DNA of 64,000 bases. It comes from Papio anubis. Lineage: Eukaryota; Chordata; Mammalia; Primates; Cercopithecidae. The position numbers were made by a program, and so were the translations under genes. The stretch covers positions 46,827,084 to 46,891,083 of the forward strand of contig NC_044995.1 in NCBI RefSeq assembly GCF_008728515.1, given 5' to 3'. Within the stretch, counting starts at the first letter, position 1. Every line of letters begins with the position of its first letter. Shown piece after piece: positions 51,301 to 62,210 of this stretch. The notes below the pieces were generated by a model. The model searched no databases and was not told where the DNA came from. It worked only from the letters and a program-made list of their open reading frames with translations.

Positions 51301-54300
51301 AAAACTACAAAAATTAGCCGGGCATGGTGGCACATTCCTGTAATCCCAGCACTTTGGGAGGCCGAAGAGGGGCAGATCATCCGGGGTCAGGAGTTCAAGA
51401 CCAGCCTGGCCAACATGGTAAAACCCCGTCTCTACTAAAAATACAAAAATTAGTCAGGCATGGTGGCACATGCCTGTCATCCCAGCTACTTGGGAGGCTG
51501 AGGAAGGAGAATCACTTGAATCCGGGAGGTGGGGGTTGCAGTGAGTCAGGATCGCGCCACTGCACTCCAGCCTGGGCAACAGAGGTAGACTCTGTCTCAA
51601 AAAGAAAAAGGGTGATTTGAAGCACTTGGACACATACGCCACTGCTGCCCTTGAGGGAACTGCAGGGCAGGGAATACAGGCAGCCTCTAGGAGCTGAGAA
51701 CAGCCTCTGGCTGCCAGCAAGGAAATGAAGACTTCAGTCCCGCAACCGGGAAGAACTGAAATCTGCCACAACCACAAGAGCTTGGAAGAGGACCTTGAGC
51801 TACCAATGAGAGCCTAGCCCGGTGAACACCTTGAGACAGGTTTCGCCATGTTAGCCAGGCTGATCTTGAACTGCTGACCTCAAATGATTGGCCCGCCTCG
51901 GCCTCCCGAAGTGCTAGGATTACAGGTGCGAGCCACCAGCGCCCAGCCTCCTAGAGATTTTTCTGTATCCTATGTAAAGAGCTTCAATTGCATGGACATG
52001 TGGAATTAATTGACAGCCCCGTACTAATGGATCGAGGGTTACTTCCAACCCAGTCTGTGAATAACCTTGGCCAGGGTTCATTGTACAAGTGCGGTTACAT
52101 CTGTGGGGAAACTGCCCAGAAGTGGGATTCCTGGGTCCGTTTTCTTAAAAGTAAAACTGGGCCGGGTGCGATGGCTCACGCCTGTAATCCCAGCACTTTG
52201 AGAGGCCAAGGCGGGTGGATCACCTGAGGTCGGGAGTTCAAGACTAGCCTAGCTAACATGGTGAAACCGCATCTCTACTAAAAATACAAAAGTTAGCCAG
52301 GCGTGGTGGCACACGCCTGTAATCCCAGCTACTCAGGAGGCTGAGGCAGGAGAATCGCTTGAACCCTCGAGGCAGAGGTTGCAGTGAGCCGAGATCACAC
52401 CACTGCACTCCAGCCTGGGTGATAGAGCGAGACTCTGTCTCAAAAAAAAAATGTAAAACTATGTGTTTTGAGATCTTGGTAGATATATGTTCACTTGTAA
52501 GAAATCCTGCAGAGAGCTCCAAGTACCCTTTAACCAGGTTCCCCAGTGGTCACATCCTGCAAGATGCTAGTCATTTTAGAGATGGGGGATCTCACTAGGT
52601 TGCCCAGGCTGGTCTTGAACTCCTGGGTTCAAGTGATCATCCCGCCTCGGCCTCCCAAAGTGCTGGGATTACAGGCGTGAGCCACCATGCCCGGCCTGCA
52701 TTTTCCCTTTTGTTTGTACCTGTTGCAGCTCCACCAACAACTCGGGATAGCCTTGGTTTTCACACCCATATGGTGTGTTAGCAGACAGTGGGCCTTCTGC
52801 CGTAGGAGAAAAAGGTATCTCACTGTAGTTCAGCTTGCGTTTCGTTTTTTTTTTTTTTTCCATAAACGATGTTGGACATACTTTTATATGTTTAAGAGTT
52901 GTTCTTAGGCCTGGCGTGGTGACTTACATCTGTAATCTCACCACTTTGGGAGGCCAAGGTAGGAGGATTGCTTGAGGCCAGGAGGTTGAGACCAGTCTGG
53001 GCAATATTGGCAAGACAGTGATTCTGCAAAACACAGAAATTAGCTGGATGTGGTCCCAGCTACTTGGGAGACTGAGGTGGGAAGATTGCTTGAGCCCAGG
53101 AGGTGGAGGTTGCAGTGAGGCGAGATCGTGCCACTGCACCCCAGCCCAAGCCACAGAGAGAGACTCCGTCTCAGAAACAAAAAAACGTTGTTCTTATCTC
53201 CCCATCCTTGGGAGCCACTTTGGGGTGGTTCTCATTTGAGGCACCACTTTTATGGGAAGGATGTGTTGCAGGCAGGCTCCCTGATCACAGATGGACAGCA
53301 AACCCCAGGCCACCAGGAGGGCGGGGCAGGGCATATAGTGGCCAGCCCCTGAATTGGGAGGTACAGAAGAAGTGGCCTGACTGTAGAATCAGAGACACAC
53401 CTGGAACTCTGCGAGAGCGTCTGGGTGTCTGGCGCTGACCCACGCTGTGTTCTCTCCCCAGCAATGGCAGATGAGTCTGGGGACCAGCGAAGACCACCAG
53501 CACTTTACCTGCACCATCTGGAGGTGAGGCTCGGGGTGGGGATGGCATCTCCGGCTGCCATTGGCCTGCCCGCTGGCCCCGGGAGCTGCTTCGGAAGGCA
53601 GGGAACAAGAGAGGACAAGGACGGCCAGACAGATGGGGGCGGCACCCCTGGAGGGGAAGACAGGCCAGCAGGGGGACTCATGCACGTGTAGGTGGGGGAT
53701 GGCGGGGTCGCTGGGGCGCGACTGCTCCCCAAGGAAGTGCACTGATGCAGAGGCTGAGAAGGTCTGGGGGAGACTAGGGGAGCCTGTGCGGGGCAACGTC
53801 CCAGAAAAAGGAGAAGCAGCTCAGAGGGTACGGAGCATCGACCAGGGCCCAGGAAGGCCCCGAGGGGCTCCACCCTCCCCTGAGGGTGACACGAACTCAC
53901 CAAAGGGCTTTTTGGCAAGTTTTCTTTCTTTCTTTTTTTTTTTTTTTTGGGGGAGCGGAGGGGATGGAGTCTCCATCTGTTGCCCAGGCTGGAGTGCAGT
54001 GGTGCGATCTTGGCTCACTGCAACCTCCGCCTCCTGGGTTCAAGCGATTCTCTTCCCTCAGCCTCCTGAGTAGCTGGGATTATAGGCGTGTGCCACCGTG
54101 CCTGGCCCTTTTTGGCAATGTTTAAAAATTGAGATAAAATTCCATAAAACACAGCATTTTAAGCTCACAATTCAGCTGCATGTAGTACTTTCTCAGAGGT
54201 GTGCAGCCAGACCTCTGCATCCAGAACATTTTCATCCCCTGAAAATAAACTGTTCCCATCAGAGTCATTCCCCTTCCCAGCACATAGCAGCCACGCATCT

Positions 54301-57300
54301 CCCTCCTGTCTCTATGGATGGGCCTGTCCTGGACGTTGCATAGAAATGGGGTCAGACCCTCCCTGTGTGGCCTTTGGTGTCTGGTTTCTCTCACTGAGCG
54401 TGACATCCTCAAGGCTTATCCGTGCTGAGGCCTGTGTCAGCCTCGTTTCTTTTCCTGGCTGAGTCCTATTCCATAGGGCTCCCTGCAGGAACCTGTGGAG
54501 CTCATATCCCTCTGACTGAAGGAGGCAGACTGAGGCAGGGAGCCCCTCCAGGCACCGACGAGGACGGAGTCGGGGGTAGGGGGTGTGCCCAGATTAAAGC
54601 CTGTGCAGAATGAGGATGGGGTGGGTGGAGAGGGGATTGGAGGGTGTGTGGAATGAGGATGGGCTGGGTGGAGAGGGGATTGGAGGGTGTGTGGAATGAG
54701 GATGGGGTGGGTGGGGAGGGGAGAGGGGGGGGTGTAGAATGAGGACAGGGTGGGTGGGGAGGGCACAGATTGGAGGCTGTGGAATCAGCCAGCTGGGGTG
54801 GGAGGAGGAGGGAGATGCTGGGAAGAGTCCTGGTGGAACTGGCGGAGCTGGTGCAGGTCTGGACTGGGGACGAGCTAAGCCAGTGACAGGTGTGGGAGTC
54901 TGTGGGGTAATGGCCGTGGAGTTTTGGATGATGCCATCTCCCAGGGAGTGTGTCCCGCCAGAAGGGGCCGCAGCTGGCACCTGCAGGGACCCCAGCATGA
55001 CCTCCTGTTTCCCCTCAGGCGTGTCTTTACCAGCATGTTCTCTGAAGGACCAGCCTGATGGCTCGTAGCCTTCTTGGGGTGCAGACACCTGGGAATCACA
55101 CAAAAGCTGTGCCTCTCTTCCATCTGCCCAAACACACACGCGTCTGGGTCCACAGCCCCTCCCCAGGTCTCCCCAGGCACTGCCTGGTTCGGCCCCTGCT
55201 GCTATCCTCAGTCAGGCTCATGGTTTATGGGCTTATCCAGCTCCACGTGTCCCACTCATTCTCGTAACTCCACTGCCTAAATCCCAGCTTGATCTGGGAA
55301 AGGACATGAAGGGAAGGAAGCCATCGGGCCCCTAGTGGGGAGGAGGTCAGGGGCTTCAGGAATCTTGTCCCTTCTTCCCTGATCCTTGGCCCAGAATGTC
55401 TCAGCCCAAATGGTGGGTATTTCTTGAGCATTTATTTTGTGCAGACACTTTGGAGGGAGAAGTCCAAGCTGTAGTTCCACCGCTGTGGTCAGGTTAAAGC
55501 ACGTTGACAAATGAGAGATGGAGATCAGGGAATGGCGACGTTTAATTGAAGGACAGGGTGTGATTTGCTGCCTCGTGTGGGCGTTGTCCCGCCATCCCCT
55601 GAAGGGTGCTTTACAAACAGCAGGTGTACACCCAGTCATTTCTGGGGAGATTCTCACCCACTCCATGGGACTGGCTGCGTCACAGGCAGGCCAAGGCCAG
55701 CCCAGGAGGCATCAGCAGGGTCATTGACAGGAGACAGGCCCCATCACCCCAGAGAGACCCTGCAGAGGTCGCCCTGTAGTCACGGGGAAGCCCACGGTCA
55801 CCATTGTCTGTGCAGGCCACTGCCCCGCACGGACCCCTGAGCCCTGAGTGCCGGCTCCCCAGAAAGCATCTGGGCAGGTGCAGGCCTGGAGCAGTTGGGA
55901 TGGTGGCTGGGCTCACCTTGAGCCTGAATCCTCCTGTCCAACCCCCACAAAAGCTCCCCAGGGGCATGCTCAGCCCCGGAGACCTGCCACCCCAGGCCTC
56001 CCCATCTCAGACAGTGACTGGATCCTCCCTGACCAGGCCTGTTGGCAGTGCTAGGGCTTAAAGAAGAATCTAGGGGCTCCCTGGATACCCTCGCCCCACC
56101 CATGCACGTAGAACCGCAGCCAGGGCTTCCACAGAAATGGCCGCCCTGCTGCTCCTCCATCCCCATCACACTCTCTTCACACCAGAGATGCCATCATCCC
56201 CTGCTGTCACCTTCCGGCACCTTCTGCCACTCCAGTTCCTTAGAAGCCCCCGTTAGTAGCCTCCTAGAGACTTGGGCAGATGCTCCTCCCCACTTCCTAG
56301 TTAACTCCTGTACTTCCTAGTCAGCGCCCTCTGGGAAGCCTTTACTGTCCTCTCATTGTCCAGCCCTAGCCCCCATCGTAGTACCTGGATTGCTGTCGGC
56401 ACCCGAGAAGCCATGTGCAGTGAATGGACATGGGGTCCTGTCCCAGAGCAGCTCCCAGCCTACAGAGGAGAGAGGCATGTCTGTGAATGAGCTGGAAGAA
56501 CATTCTGGCACAAAGGGGCCAGGCACGGTGGCTCACGCCTCTAATCCCAGCCCTCTGGGAGGCTCAGGCGGGCAGATCACTTGAGGTCAGGGGTTCAGGC
56601 CAGCCTGACCAACATGGTGAAATCCCGTTTCTACTAAAAATACCAAAATTAGTCGGGTGTGGTCGCAGGTGCCTGTAATCCCAGCTACAAGGGAGGCTGA
56701 GGCAGGAGAATCACTTAAACCAGGAGGCAGAGGCCACAGTGAGTGAGACTGTGCCCTTGCAATCCAGCCTGGGCAACAGAGTGAGACTCCGTCTCCAAAA
56801 AAAAAACCCAAAACATTCTGACACAAAGGAAAGAGGCTCTGATGTTGAGAGGGCCCTATCCATCCTTCCTAGTCAGCAGTGTTCGGAAATGGTGTCCATG
56901 TTGAGAAGCAGGCATGAGACTTGCTGACCCCAGCCCAGGTTCCTGGTGGGGCTACTTCCAGGGCTCACAGACCCAGACCCAGCAGGCCTGGCCTGACCCC
57001 CTCGCCCCCCTTCCTCTGCAGGCCCCAGGGGAAGTCCTATCTGTACTTCACACAGTTCAAGGCAGAGGTGCGAGGCGCCGAAATCGAGTACGCCATGGCC
57101 TACGTGAGTATCTTGGGGTGGGGCAGGCTCTGAGTGTGGTTTCTGTGCACTGGGGCAGCTGTGAGATGTTCCGCCACGAGAGGGCTCCGTGGGGACAGGG
57201 AGGAGAGGGGACAGCGAATCCTGCAGAGGTAGGGTATGTAATTTGGAGGAACCTGGCACCCAGACGCCCCCAGACCAGGAGGCGCCGGGACACGGGGAGG

Positions 57301-59507
57301 TTGATAACCTGCTGCTGCTGGCTTCTCTTGTATATGCCAGAAAAGACTTCTCCAGGCCAGGTGCGGTGGCTCAACGCCAGTAATCCCAGCACTTTGGGAG
57401 GCTGAGGCAGGAGGATTGCTTGAGGCCAGGAATTTGATACCAGCCTAGGCAACATAGCAAGACCCTATATCTACCAAAAGTTAAAAAAATAGCCAGATGT
57501 GTTACTGTGCACCAGTAGTCCCAGCTACTCAGGAGGCCAAGGCAGGAGGATCACTTGAGTCCAGGACTTTGAGGCTGCAGTGAGCTATGATTGCACTGCT
57601 GCATTCCAGCCTGGACAGTAGAGTGAGGCCCTGGCTCAAAAACAAAAAAGTCTCCTCTCCCTCATTAGTAAAAGCACAAAGCTTTAGTCTGTGCTTCTTT
57701 GGAAAGCAAACTGAATCGTTCTAATGATGAGCGTTGAAATGGCCCTGGTAAAGTTTTCACTCGTTCTCTTTCAGTCTAAAGCTGCATTTGAAAGGGAAAG
57801 CGATGTCCCCCTGAAAACGGAGGAATTTGAAGTGACCAAAACAGCAGGTACGGAAAGATGGGGATGGGGTAGAGGTGACGACACCCCCATCCAAGGGCGG
57901 GCAATCGGGGCGGTTTGGAGAGGGGGGTCGGCCATAGGGGTCCCTGGAGACTGTAGACCAGGCATCCACAAACTGGTTCTGTAAAGGCCACCTCATCAGT
58001 ATCTTCAGCTTTGTGGCACTGTAGGTTCTGTCTGAGCTGCGCCATTGTGGCACAAAGCTGATGCAGACAGTATGTCCATGAACGGGTATGGCTGTGTACC
58101 ACTAGAACTTTATCTTAGCTGGGCGCGGTGGCTCACGCCTGTTATCCCAGCTGCTCAGGAGGCTAAGGTGGGGGATCATTTGAGCCCAGGAGGTCAAGAC
58201 CAGCTTGGGCAACATAGCTAGCAAGACCCTGTCTCGACAAAAATTTTTTAAAAATTAGGCTGGGCGTGGTGGCTCACACCTGTCATCCCAGCACTCTGGG
58301 AGACGGAGGTGGGCAGATCACTTGAGGTCAGGAGTTTGAGGAGGATCACTTGAGCCCAGGAGGTTGAGGCTGCATTGAGCTATGATCGCACCACTGGACT
58401 CCAGCCTGGGCATCAGAGTAAGACTCTGTCTCAAAAACAATAAACAGGGCTGGGCGTGGTGGCTAACACCTGTAATCCCAGCACTTTGGGAGGCCAGGAG
58501 TTCCAGACCAGCCTAGCCAACGTGGTGAAACCCCGTCTCTGCTAAAAATACCAAAATTAGCCGGGTATGTTGGCACATGCTTGTAATCCCAGCTAGTCAG
58601 AAGGTGGAGACAGGAGAATCGCTTGAACTCGGGAGCCGGAGGTTGCAGTGAGTCGAGACCGTACCACTGCCCTCCAGCTTGGGTAACAGAGAAAGACTCT
58701 CATTTCAAAAAAATAAATAAAATACATAAATGAAATAAAGTAGAAACCATGAGGGCTTTGAAGTTGGGACCGTGGCATGCCGAGGGGAAGCTGCAAGGGT
58801 CACTGGGAAACATCAGGGTCCTCCTTTGGTTGCCTGAGCAGCACCAGTGGCCTCAAGCCATGTTCAGCTGCATGGGGCCAGTGCTAAGCAGAAAGAGGAA
58901 TCGGAGGCACCGAGCTGGGGCAAGGGTGGGAGGCGAGGGAGTGGACAGAGCAGGTAGGGCCAGGAGACTTGGGTGTAGCAGTGGAAGCCAGAGTTCCGAC
59001 CCTGCTGGAGAAGTGTCATGTGGGCCTCAGACAGGTTCACCCACTGAGCAGGAGGTCTTGCAGCCTGACCCACCCTGCATCCTGTTCAGGCCGGGATCAT
59101 CTCCTTCCTGGGCTGCTTCTGGCCCCTTTCTGCATCTCTTCTCAACAACATGGCACAAATGACCAGGGTTCTTCCCACCTCAGGTCTTTCTGTGGCTTCC
59201 CGCTGCCTGCCACCTCTGTTAGCCCCACTGACCTCACCCTCCACACCACCATTTTCCCGTCTATCACCTGTAAGACTTTCAGAGCCTGGGGCCTTTTCAC
59301 ATGGGAGTCTGCTTTGGAGACTGCTCCCCTTCCCTGCTCAGCCCCCACTGTGGACCCCACCCCAAATCCTCAGGACTTCTGAGAATTTTCAACGTTCAGG
59401 GCGCAACCATGTGTTTCTTTCTTGTAGTGGCTCACAGGCCCGGGGCTTTCAAGGCCGAGCTGTCCAAGCTGGTGATTGTGGCCAAGGCATCACGCACTGA
59501 GCTGTGA
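48213..59507 (+). CDS. MYDGF: MYDGF, myeloid-derived growth factor (6 coding exons, spliced)
   Basis: A small secreted/ER-lumen protein (formerly C19orf10) known as a myeloid-cell factor that promotes cardiac repair after infarction. Six exons with GT-AG borders join to 522 nt, 173 residues plus stop, the same length as human. Residues 1-31 form a signal peptide (hydrophobic LWAALLLGAVAL, then PAEA). The mature part is a single beta-rich UPF0556-type domain. Cys63 (exon 2) and Cys92 (exon 3) are the known disulfide pair. The C-terminus RTEL is a KDEL-like ER-retrieval signal, so localisation is probably ER/Golgi with regulated secretion. The start is ATG 48213, in a GCCGCC-like context inside a YY1 motif. 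Residue 27 is Ser (AGC) where I recall Arg in human. The gene lies head-to-tail behind DPP9, 3.9 kb after its polyadenylation signal. Confidence 0.97.
48950..49498 (-). mobile_element. Alu, antisense, split by a nested antisense Alu
   Basis: Outer 48950-49065 plus 49366-49498. Inner 49070-49365 (GAGATGGAGTCTCACTCTG to CCACCGTGCCTGGCC), in MYDGF intron 1. Confidence 0.85.
49660..50022 (+). mobile_element. Two sense Alu fragments close to MYDGF exon 2
   Basis: 49660-49845 (right-arm part) and 49846-50022 (AluJ-like right arm). The second ends 35 bases before exon 2. Confidence 0.8.
50057..50107 (+). CDS. MYDGF: MYDGF coding exon 2 (residues 59-75)
   Basis: A 51-nt exon, DKYTCMFTYASQGGTNE, with Cys63. 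The acceptor CTCTAG ends at 50056 and the donor GTGAGT starts at 50108. It is phase 0-0, so skipping would keep the frame but lose one disulfide cysteine. Confidence 0.96.
50360..51175 (-). mobile_element. MLT1-like LTR remnant, split by Alus
   Basis: GTAACAAGTTATCACAGC, TTATTATCTCATAGCTTTG before, and GTCTCTGGGCTGGGAGAAG after, the Alus at 50519-51038. Antisense MLT1-like pattern without coding sequence. Confidence 0.45.
50519..51038 (+). mobile_element. Full Alu with target-site duplication plus Alu fragment, sense
   Basis: 50519-50819 (CCGGGCATGATACCTCATG to AAATAAATAATAAATAAA), flanked by AGGTATCACAGG on both sides. Then a diverged partial Alu at 50829-51038. Confidence 0.9.
51182..51611 (+). 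mobile_element. Three-monomer Alu composite, sense
   Basis: A left arm (51182-51319) joins in its A-rich linker to a second left arm and a right arm (51320-51611), giving about 430 bases. The outer flanks GAATGATTTG / GGGTGATTTG suggest one target site. Confidence 0.82.
51834..51948 (-). mobile_element. Alu fragment, antisense
   Basis: GAGACAGGTTTCGCCATG to CACCAGCGCCCAGCC. Confidence 0.8.
52160..52452 (+). mobile_element. Alu, sense, with target-site duplication
   Basis: GCCGGGTGCGATGGCTCACG to poly-A. Flanks share GTAAAACT. Confidence 0.92.
52574..52697 (-). mobile_element. Alu fragment, antisense
   Basis: TTTTAGAGATGGGGGATCTC to GAGCCACCATGCCCGGCC. Confidence 0.82.
52909..53187 (+). mobile_element. 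Alu, sense, with target-site duplication
   Basis: GGCCTGGCGTGGTGACTTAC to an A-rich tail. GTTGTTCTTA on both sides. Confidence 0.9.
53462..53523 (+). CDS. MYDGF: MYDGF coding exon 3 (residues 76-95)
   Basis: It encodes QWQMSLGTSEDHQHFTCTIW with Cys92 and two bases of the next Arg codon. The acceptor CCCCAG ends at 53461 and the donor GTGAGG starts at 53524. Confidence 0.96.
53930..54108 (-). mobile_element. Alu, antisense, internally deleted
   Basis: Poly-T then GGGGGAGCGGAGGGGATGG. The right half is short, ending CCACCGTGCCTGGCC. CTTTTTGGCAA flanks both ends, so the deletion came with or after insertion. Confidence 0.88.
54110..54475. mobile_element. L1M-like fragment
   Basis: GAGATAAAATTCCATAAAAC, CATCCAGAACATTTTCATCC, TCTATGGATGGGCCTGTCC, GAGTCCTATTCCATAGGG: old L1 text, the longest of three such fragments here. 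Confidence 0.65.
54608..54781. repeat. Minisatellite, 43-bp unit, four copies
   Basis: Units start at 54608, 54651, 54694 and 54737. Each begins GAATGAGGA, continues GGGGTGGGTGGAGAGGGGA and ends GGGTGTGTG. The first two are nearly identical. Confidence 0.93.
54782..56517. other. MYDGF intron 3, single-copy stretch
   Basis: About 1.7 kb largely unrecognised. About 56180-56410 (CTCTGGGAAGCCTTTACTG, GTAGTACCTGGATTGCTG) is L2-like. Confidence 0.45.
56519..56812 (+). mobile_element. Alu, sense, with target-site duplication
   Basis: GGCCAGGCACGGTGGCTCAC to poly-A. AACATTCTGGCACAAAGG / AACATTCTGACACAAAGG flank it. Confidence 0.94.
57022..57103 (+). CDS. MYDGF: MYDGF coding exon 4 (residues 96-123)
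   Basis: The acceptor CTCTGCAG ends at 57021 and the donor GTGAGT starts at 57104. It encodes PQGKSYLYFTQFKAEVRGA and EIEYAMAY. Confidence 0.96.
57354..57650 (+). mobile_element. AluJ-like, sense
   Basis: GGCCAGGTGCGGTGGCTCAA to CCTGGCTCAAAAACAAAAAAG, in MYDGF intron 4. Confidence 0.88.
57775..57847 (+). CDS. MYDGF: MYDGF coding exon 5 (residues 124-147)
   Basis: The acceptor TTTCAG ends at 57774 and the donor GTACGG starts at 57848. It encodes SKAAFERESDVPLKTEEFE and VTKTA, ending in phase 1. Confidence 0.96.
57957..58112 (-). mobile_element. hAT-like DNA transposon remnant, reversed
   Basis: CCAGGCATCCACAAACTGG, GTTCTGTAAAGGCC, CAGACAGTATGTCCATGAA: same family as 21520-21715 in the other orientation. 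Confidence 0.55.
58114..58740 (+). mobile_element. Three sense Alu elements or fragments
   Basis: 58114-58255 (left arm), 58258-58446 (internally deleted, tail AACAATAAACAG), 58449-58740 (full, tail AAATAAATAAAATAC). Confidence 0.85.
58741..59427. other. MYDGF intron 5 end, single-copy with L2-like piece
   Basis: About 59080-59390 (GCCTGGGGCCTTTTCACATG, CCTCACCCTCCACACCACC) is L2-like. The remainder is unrecognised. Confidence 0.5.
59428..59507 (+). CDS. MYDGF: MYDGF coding exon 6 (residues 148-173 and stop)
   Basis: The acceptor CTTGTAG ends at 59427. It encodes AHRPGAFKAELSKLVIVAK and ASRTEL and ends TGA at 59505-59507. The final RTEL is the ER-retrieval motif. Confidence 0.97.
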
Positions 59508-59960
59508 CCAGCAGCCCTGTTGCGGGTGGCACCTTCTCATCTCTGGTGAAGCTGAAGGGGCCTGTGGCCCTGAAAAGGCCAGCACATCACTGGTTTTCTA
59601 GGAGGGACTCTTAAGTTTTCTGCCTGGGCTGACGTTGCCTTGTCCGGAGGGACTTGCAGGGTGGCTGAAGCCCTGGGGCAGAGAACAGAGGCCCCAGGGC
59701 CCTCCTGGCTCCCAGCAGCTTCCCAGTCCCCGCTTCCTGCTCAGCTCTTCTGGACTCAGGATCGCAGATCCGGGGCACAAAGAGGGTGGGGAACACAGGG
59801 GCCACACTGGGGAAAGCAGCCATGCTCCCCCCAACCCTCAGAACTGCTTTCCTATGTTTACCCAGGGGACGGACCTCCTTTCAGATGAACTGGGAAGAGA
59901 TTAAATGTTTTTTCATATTTAAATAAATAAGAACGTTAAAAAGCAACCCCACAGCCTGGG
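59508..59960 (+). other. MYDGF: MYDGF 3'UTR (end estimated)
   Basis: Single-copy, moderately GC-rich sequence after the stop that turns AT-rich near 59900. It contains ATTAAA (59900-59905) and AATAAA (59932-59937). No repeat lies inside it. The end is estimated at 10-30 nt after the last signal. Confidence 0.75.
59900..59937 (+). promoter_or_regulatory. MYDGF: MYDGF polyadenylation signals (ATTAAA, AATAAA)
   Basis: ATTAAA at 59900 and AATAAA at 59932 lie in an AT-rich stretch about 400 nt after the stop codon. Either could direct cleavage. The sequence becomes GC-rich again at about 59945. Confidence 0.8.
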
Positions 59961-60254
59961 CCCTCCCGGCTGGCCATTGTGCGTCGGGGGCTCAGACGCG
60001 GCTGACACTGCCCCATCGAGGGCAGGTGGGTGGTGTCTCTGGGTGGGACTTCTCTGCAGGCATCAAAGCACTGGATCCCAAGGTGGCTGTATGTGAACTT
60101 GCCTCCTTCCCCCCTTGGCACTCGCTGTCCCTGGGCCTCCTACATGCTGCACACTCAGGTTCCTGTGCCTGCCAGAGGCCCCAGCCCAGGAGGATGTTGC
60201 AAGGCCGACCTGCTCTCTGCAGCCTGTGGGCGTTGTTTTCCCTTAGTGTGTGTG

Positions 60255-60829
60255 TTTTTTTTTTTTTTTTTTTTTGGCGTAGTCCCTCCTTGTCACCCAG
60301 GCTGGAGTGCAATGGCCGACTGCTCATCAGGTAAGCTCCCGCCTCTCCGTTCACGCATTCTCCTGCCTCAGCTCTCCCCGAGTAGCTGGGACTACAGGCG
60401 CCCGTCAGCCTCGCCAATTTTTGCATTTTTAGTAGAGACGGGGTTTCACCATGTTAGCCAGGATGGCCCCATCTCCTGACCTCGCGGATCTGCCCGCCGC
60501 CTCCCAAAGTGTTGGGATTACAGGCGGAGCCACCGCACCCGGGCCTTTTTTTTTAGACAGAGTTTCCATCTTGTCACCCAGGCTGGAGTGCAATGGCACC
60601 TCGCTCATCAACGCCTGCCTCCCAGGTTCGGCGGAGCCTCCCGCCTCAGCCTCCCAAAAAGTACCTGGGATTACAGGCACCTGCCACCACTCAGCCTATT
60701 TTGTATTTTTAGTTGAGACGGGGTTTCACCCACGCTGGCCAGGCTGGTCTTGAACTCCTGACTCAGGTGATCCATCCACCTGCCTCCCAAAGTGCTGGGA
60801 TTACAGGCGCGGAGCCACCAAGCGCCTGC
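60255..60829 (-). mobile_element. Two antisense Alus with many small indels
   Basis: 60255-60543 and 60545-60829. Both follow the Alu backbone but miss or gain single bases throughout (AATGGCCGACTGCTCATCAG; GGCGGAGCCACCGCACCC). Confidence 0.85.
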
Positions 60830-60896
60830 CCTTTTTTTTTTTTTTTTTTTTTTTTAAGACAGGTAGTCAAAGTGGGAGCTCAAGTTCGTAACTTAC

Positions 60897-61155
60897 CTCT
60901 AGAGGCCGAGACGGATGGATCACGGTCCTCCCAGGCAAGGACAAGCCCAGACCGACCCCTGCCCCTGAAACCCCCCGCCCCTACTAAAAAATAAAAACTA
61001 GTCGGGCAAGGTGGCGGCCTGCAGTCCCAGCTACTCGAGGCTTAGAGGTGAGAATGGCATAAACCTGAGTAGCGTGGAGCTTGCAGTGAGCTGAGATCCG
61101 CCACTGCAGTCCAGCCTGGGTGACAGGAGCCAGACTGCCTCAAAAAAAAAAAAAA
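60897..61155 (+). mobile_element. Sense Alu with many small indels, inverted to its neighbours
   Basis: GAGGCCGAGACGGATGGATC to CTGCCTCAAAAAAAAAAAAA, diverged in an irregular way and lacking the usual 5' end. It faces antisense Alus on both sides. Confidence 0.75.
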
Positions 61156-61434
61156 GACAGGGTCTTCCCCACACCCAGGCTGGAGGCAGTGGCACCACGC
61201 TCACTGCAGCAACCTCCATCTCCTGGGCTCAAGTGATCCTCCCACCTCAGCCTTCCAAGTAGCTGGGACTACAAGCATGCGCCACCATGCCCGGCTAATT
61301 TTTGTCTCTTTTTTTGATAGATACGGGGTTTTGCCGTGTTGCTCAGACTGGTTTTGAACTGGGCTCAAGCAATCCACACCTGCCTCGGCCTTCCAAAGTG
61401 CTAGGATTAGAGGCATGAGCCACTGTGGCCAGCC
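61156..61434 (-). mobile_element. Alu, antisense
   Basis: AAGACAGGGTCTTCCCCAC to GAGCCACTGTGGCCAGCC. Confidence 0.88.
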
Positions 61435-61487
61435 TCCCTTAGTTTTTTGAAGCTGGGTTGCAACACAGTGACTAAAAAACAGAAACA

Positions 61488-61797
61488 AGCCAGACGTGAT
61501 GGCTTACGCCTATAAATTCCAGCACTTTGAGAGGCTAAGGCAGGAGAATCACTTGACACTAGGAGTTCAAGACCAGCTTGGGCAACATAGCAAGACCCCC
61601 ATCGCTACAAAAAAAATAATCATTTTAAAATTAGCCAGGCGTGGTGGCACACACCTGTAATCCCAGCTACTCAGGAGCCTGAGACAGGAGAATCGCTTGA
61701 ACCCAGGAGTCCAAGGCAGCGGTGAGCCAAGATCGCACCACTGCAGTCCAGCCTGGGTTACAGAGCGACACCCTGTCTCAAAAAAAAGAAAACCAGC
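61488..61797 (+). mobile_element. Alu, sense
   Basis: GCCAGACGTGATGGCTTACG to CTGTCTCAAAAAAAAGAAAAC. Confidence 0.88.
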
Positions 61798-62210
61798 CAG
61801 CCTTCCCACTGCACACTTGATGCCACCACGTGAGGAAAGGCCTGACAGCAGCACACGTCAGCAGGAAGGGCCCCTAGACCAAGAATGGCAGTGCTCTGAG
61901 GTCTGGGGACCCCTCTGGGGCCAGGAGCCTTTCCAGCTCTCGACTCTGAGGCTCCACAGGGCCCAGAAGATAAGCACAACAGGGTTGCCAGAGCCTCCTG
62001 TGCAGAAAAGGCCATGGGAAATGGTGCCCACCGCCCATACCCCGGCCCAGGGTGGGGGACTCTGCCATGGTCAGCTGGGAATCACCCACAGCTTCCGGAT
62101 CCGTGGTTCCAGGCATCAAAGATGATGCCCAAGTGCCTGATGCACCAGCACACGGCCAGGGGCACCAGGATACACAGGAGCTCTCTGAGCCCACATGCAT
62201 GTGTGTGCTT
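61798..62210. other. Intergenic single-copy stretch
   Basis: About 410 bases between Alu blocks. Nothing recognised. Confidence 0.5.

Noticed and set aside
54437..55139. Proline-rich minus-strand frames over the 43-bp minisatellite
   Set aside because: They are translations of the tandem array (PSPPTLSS-like text) that change frame between units, since 43 is not a multiple of 3.
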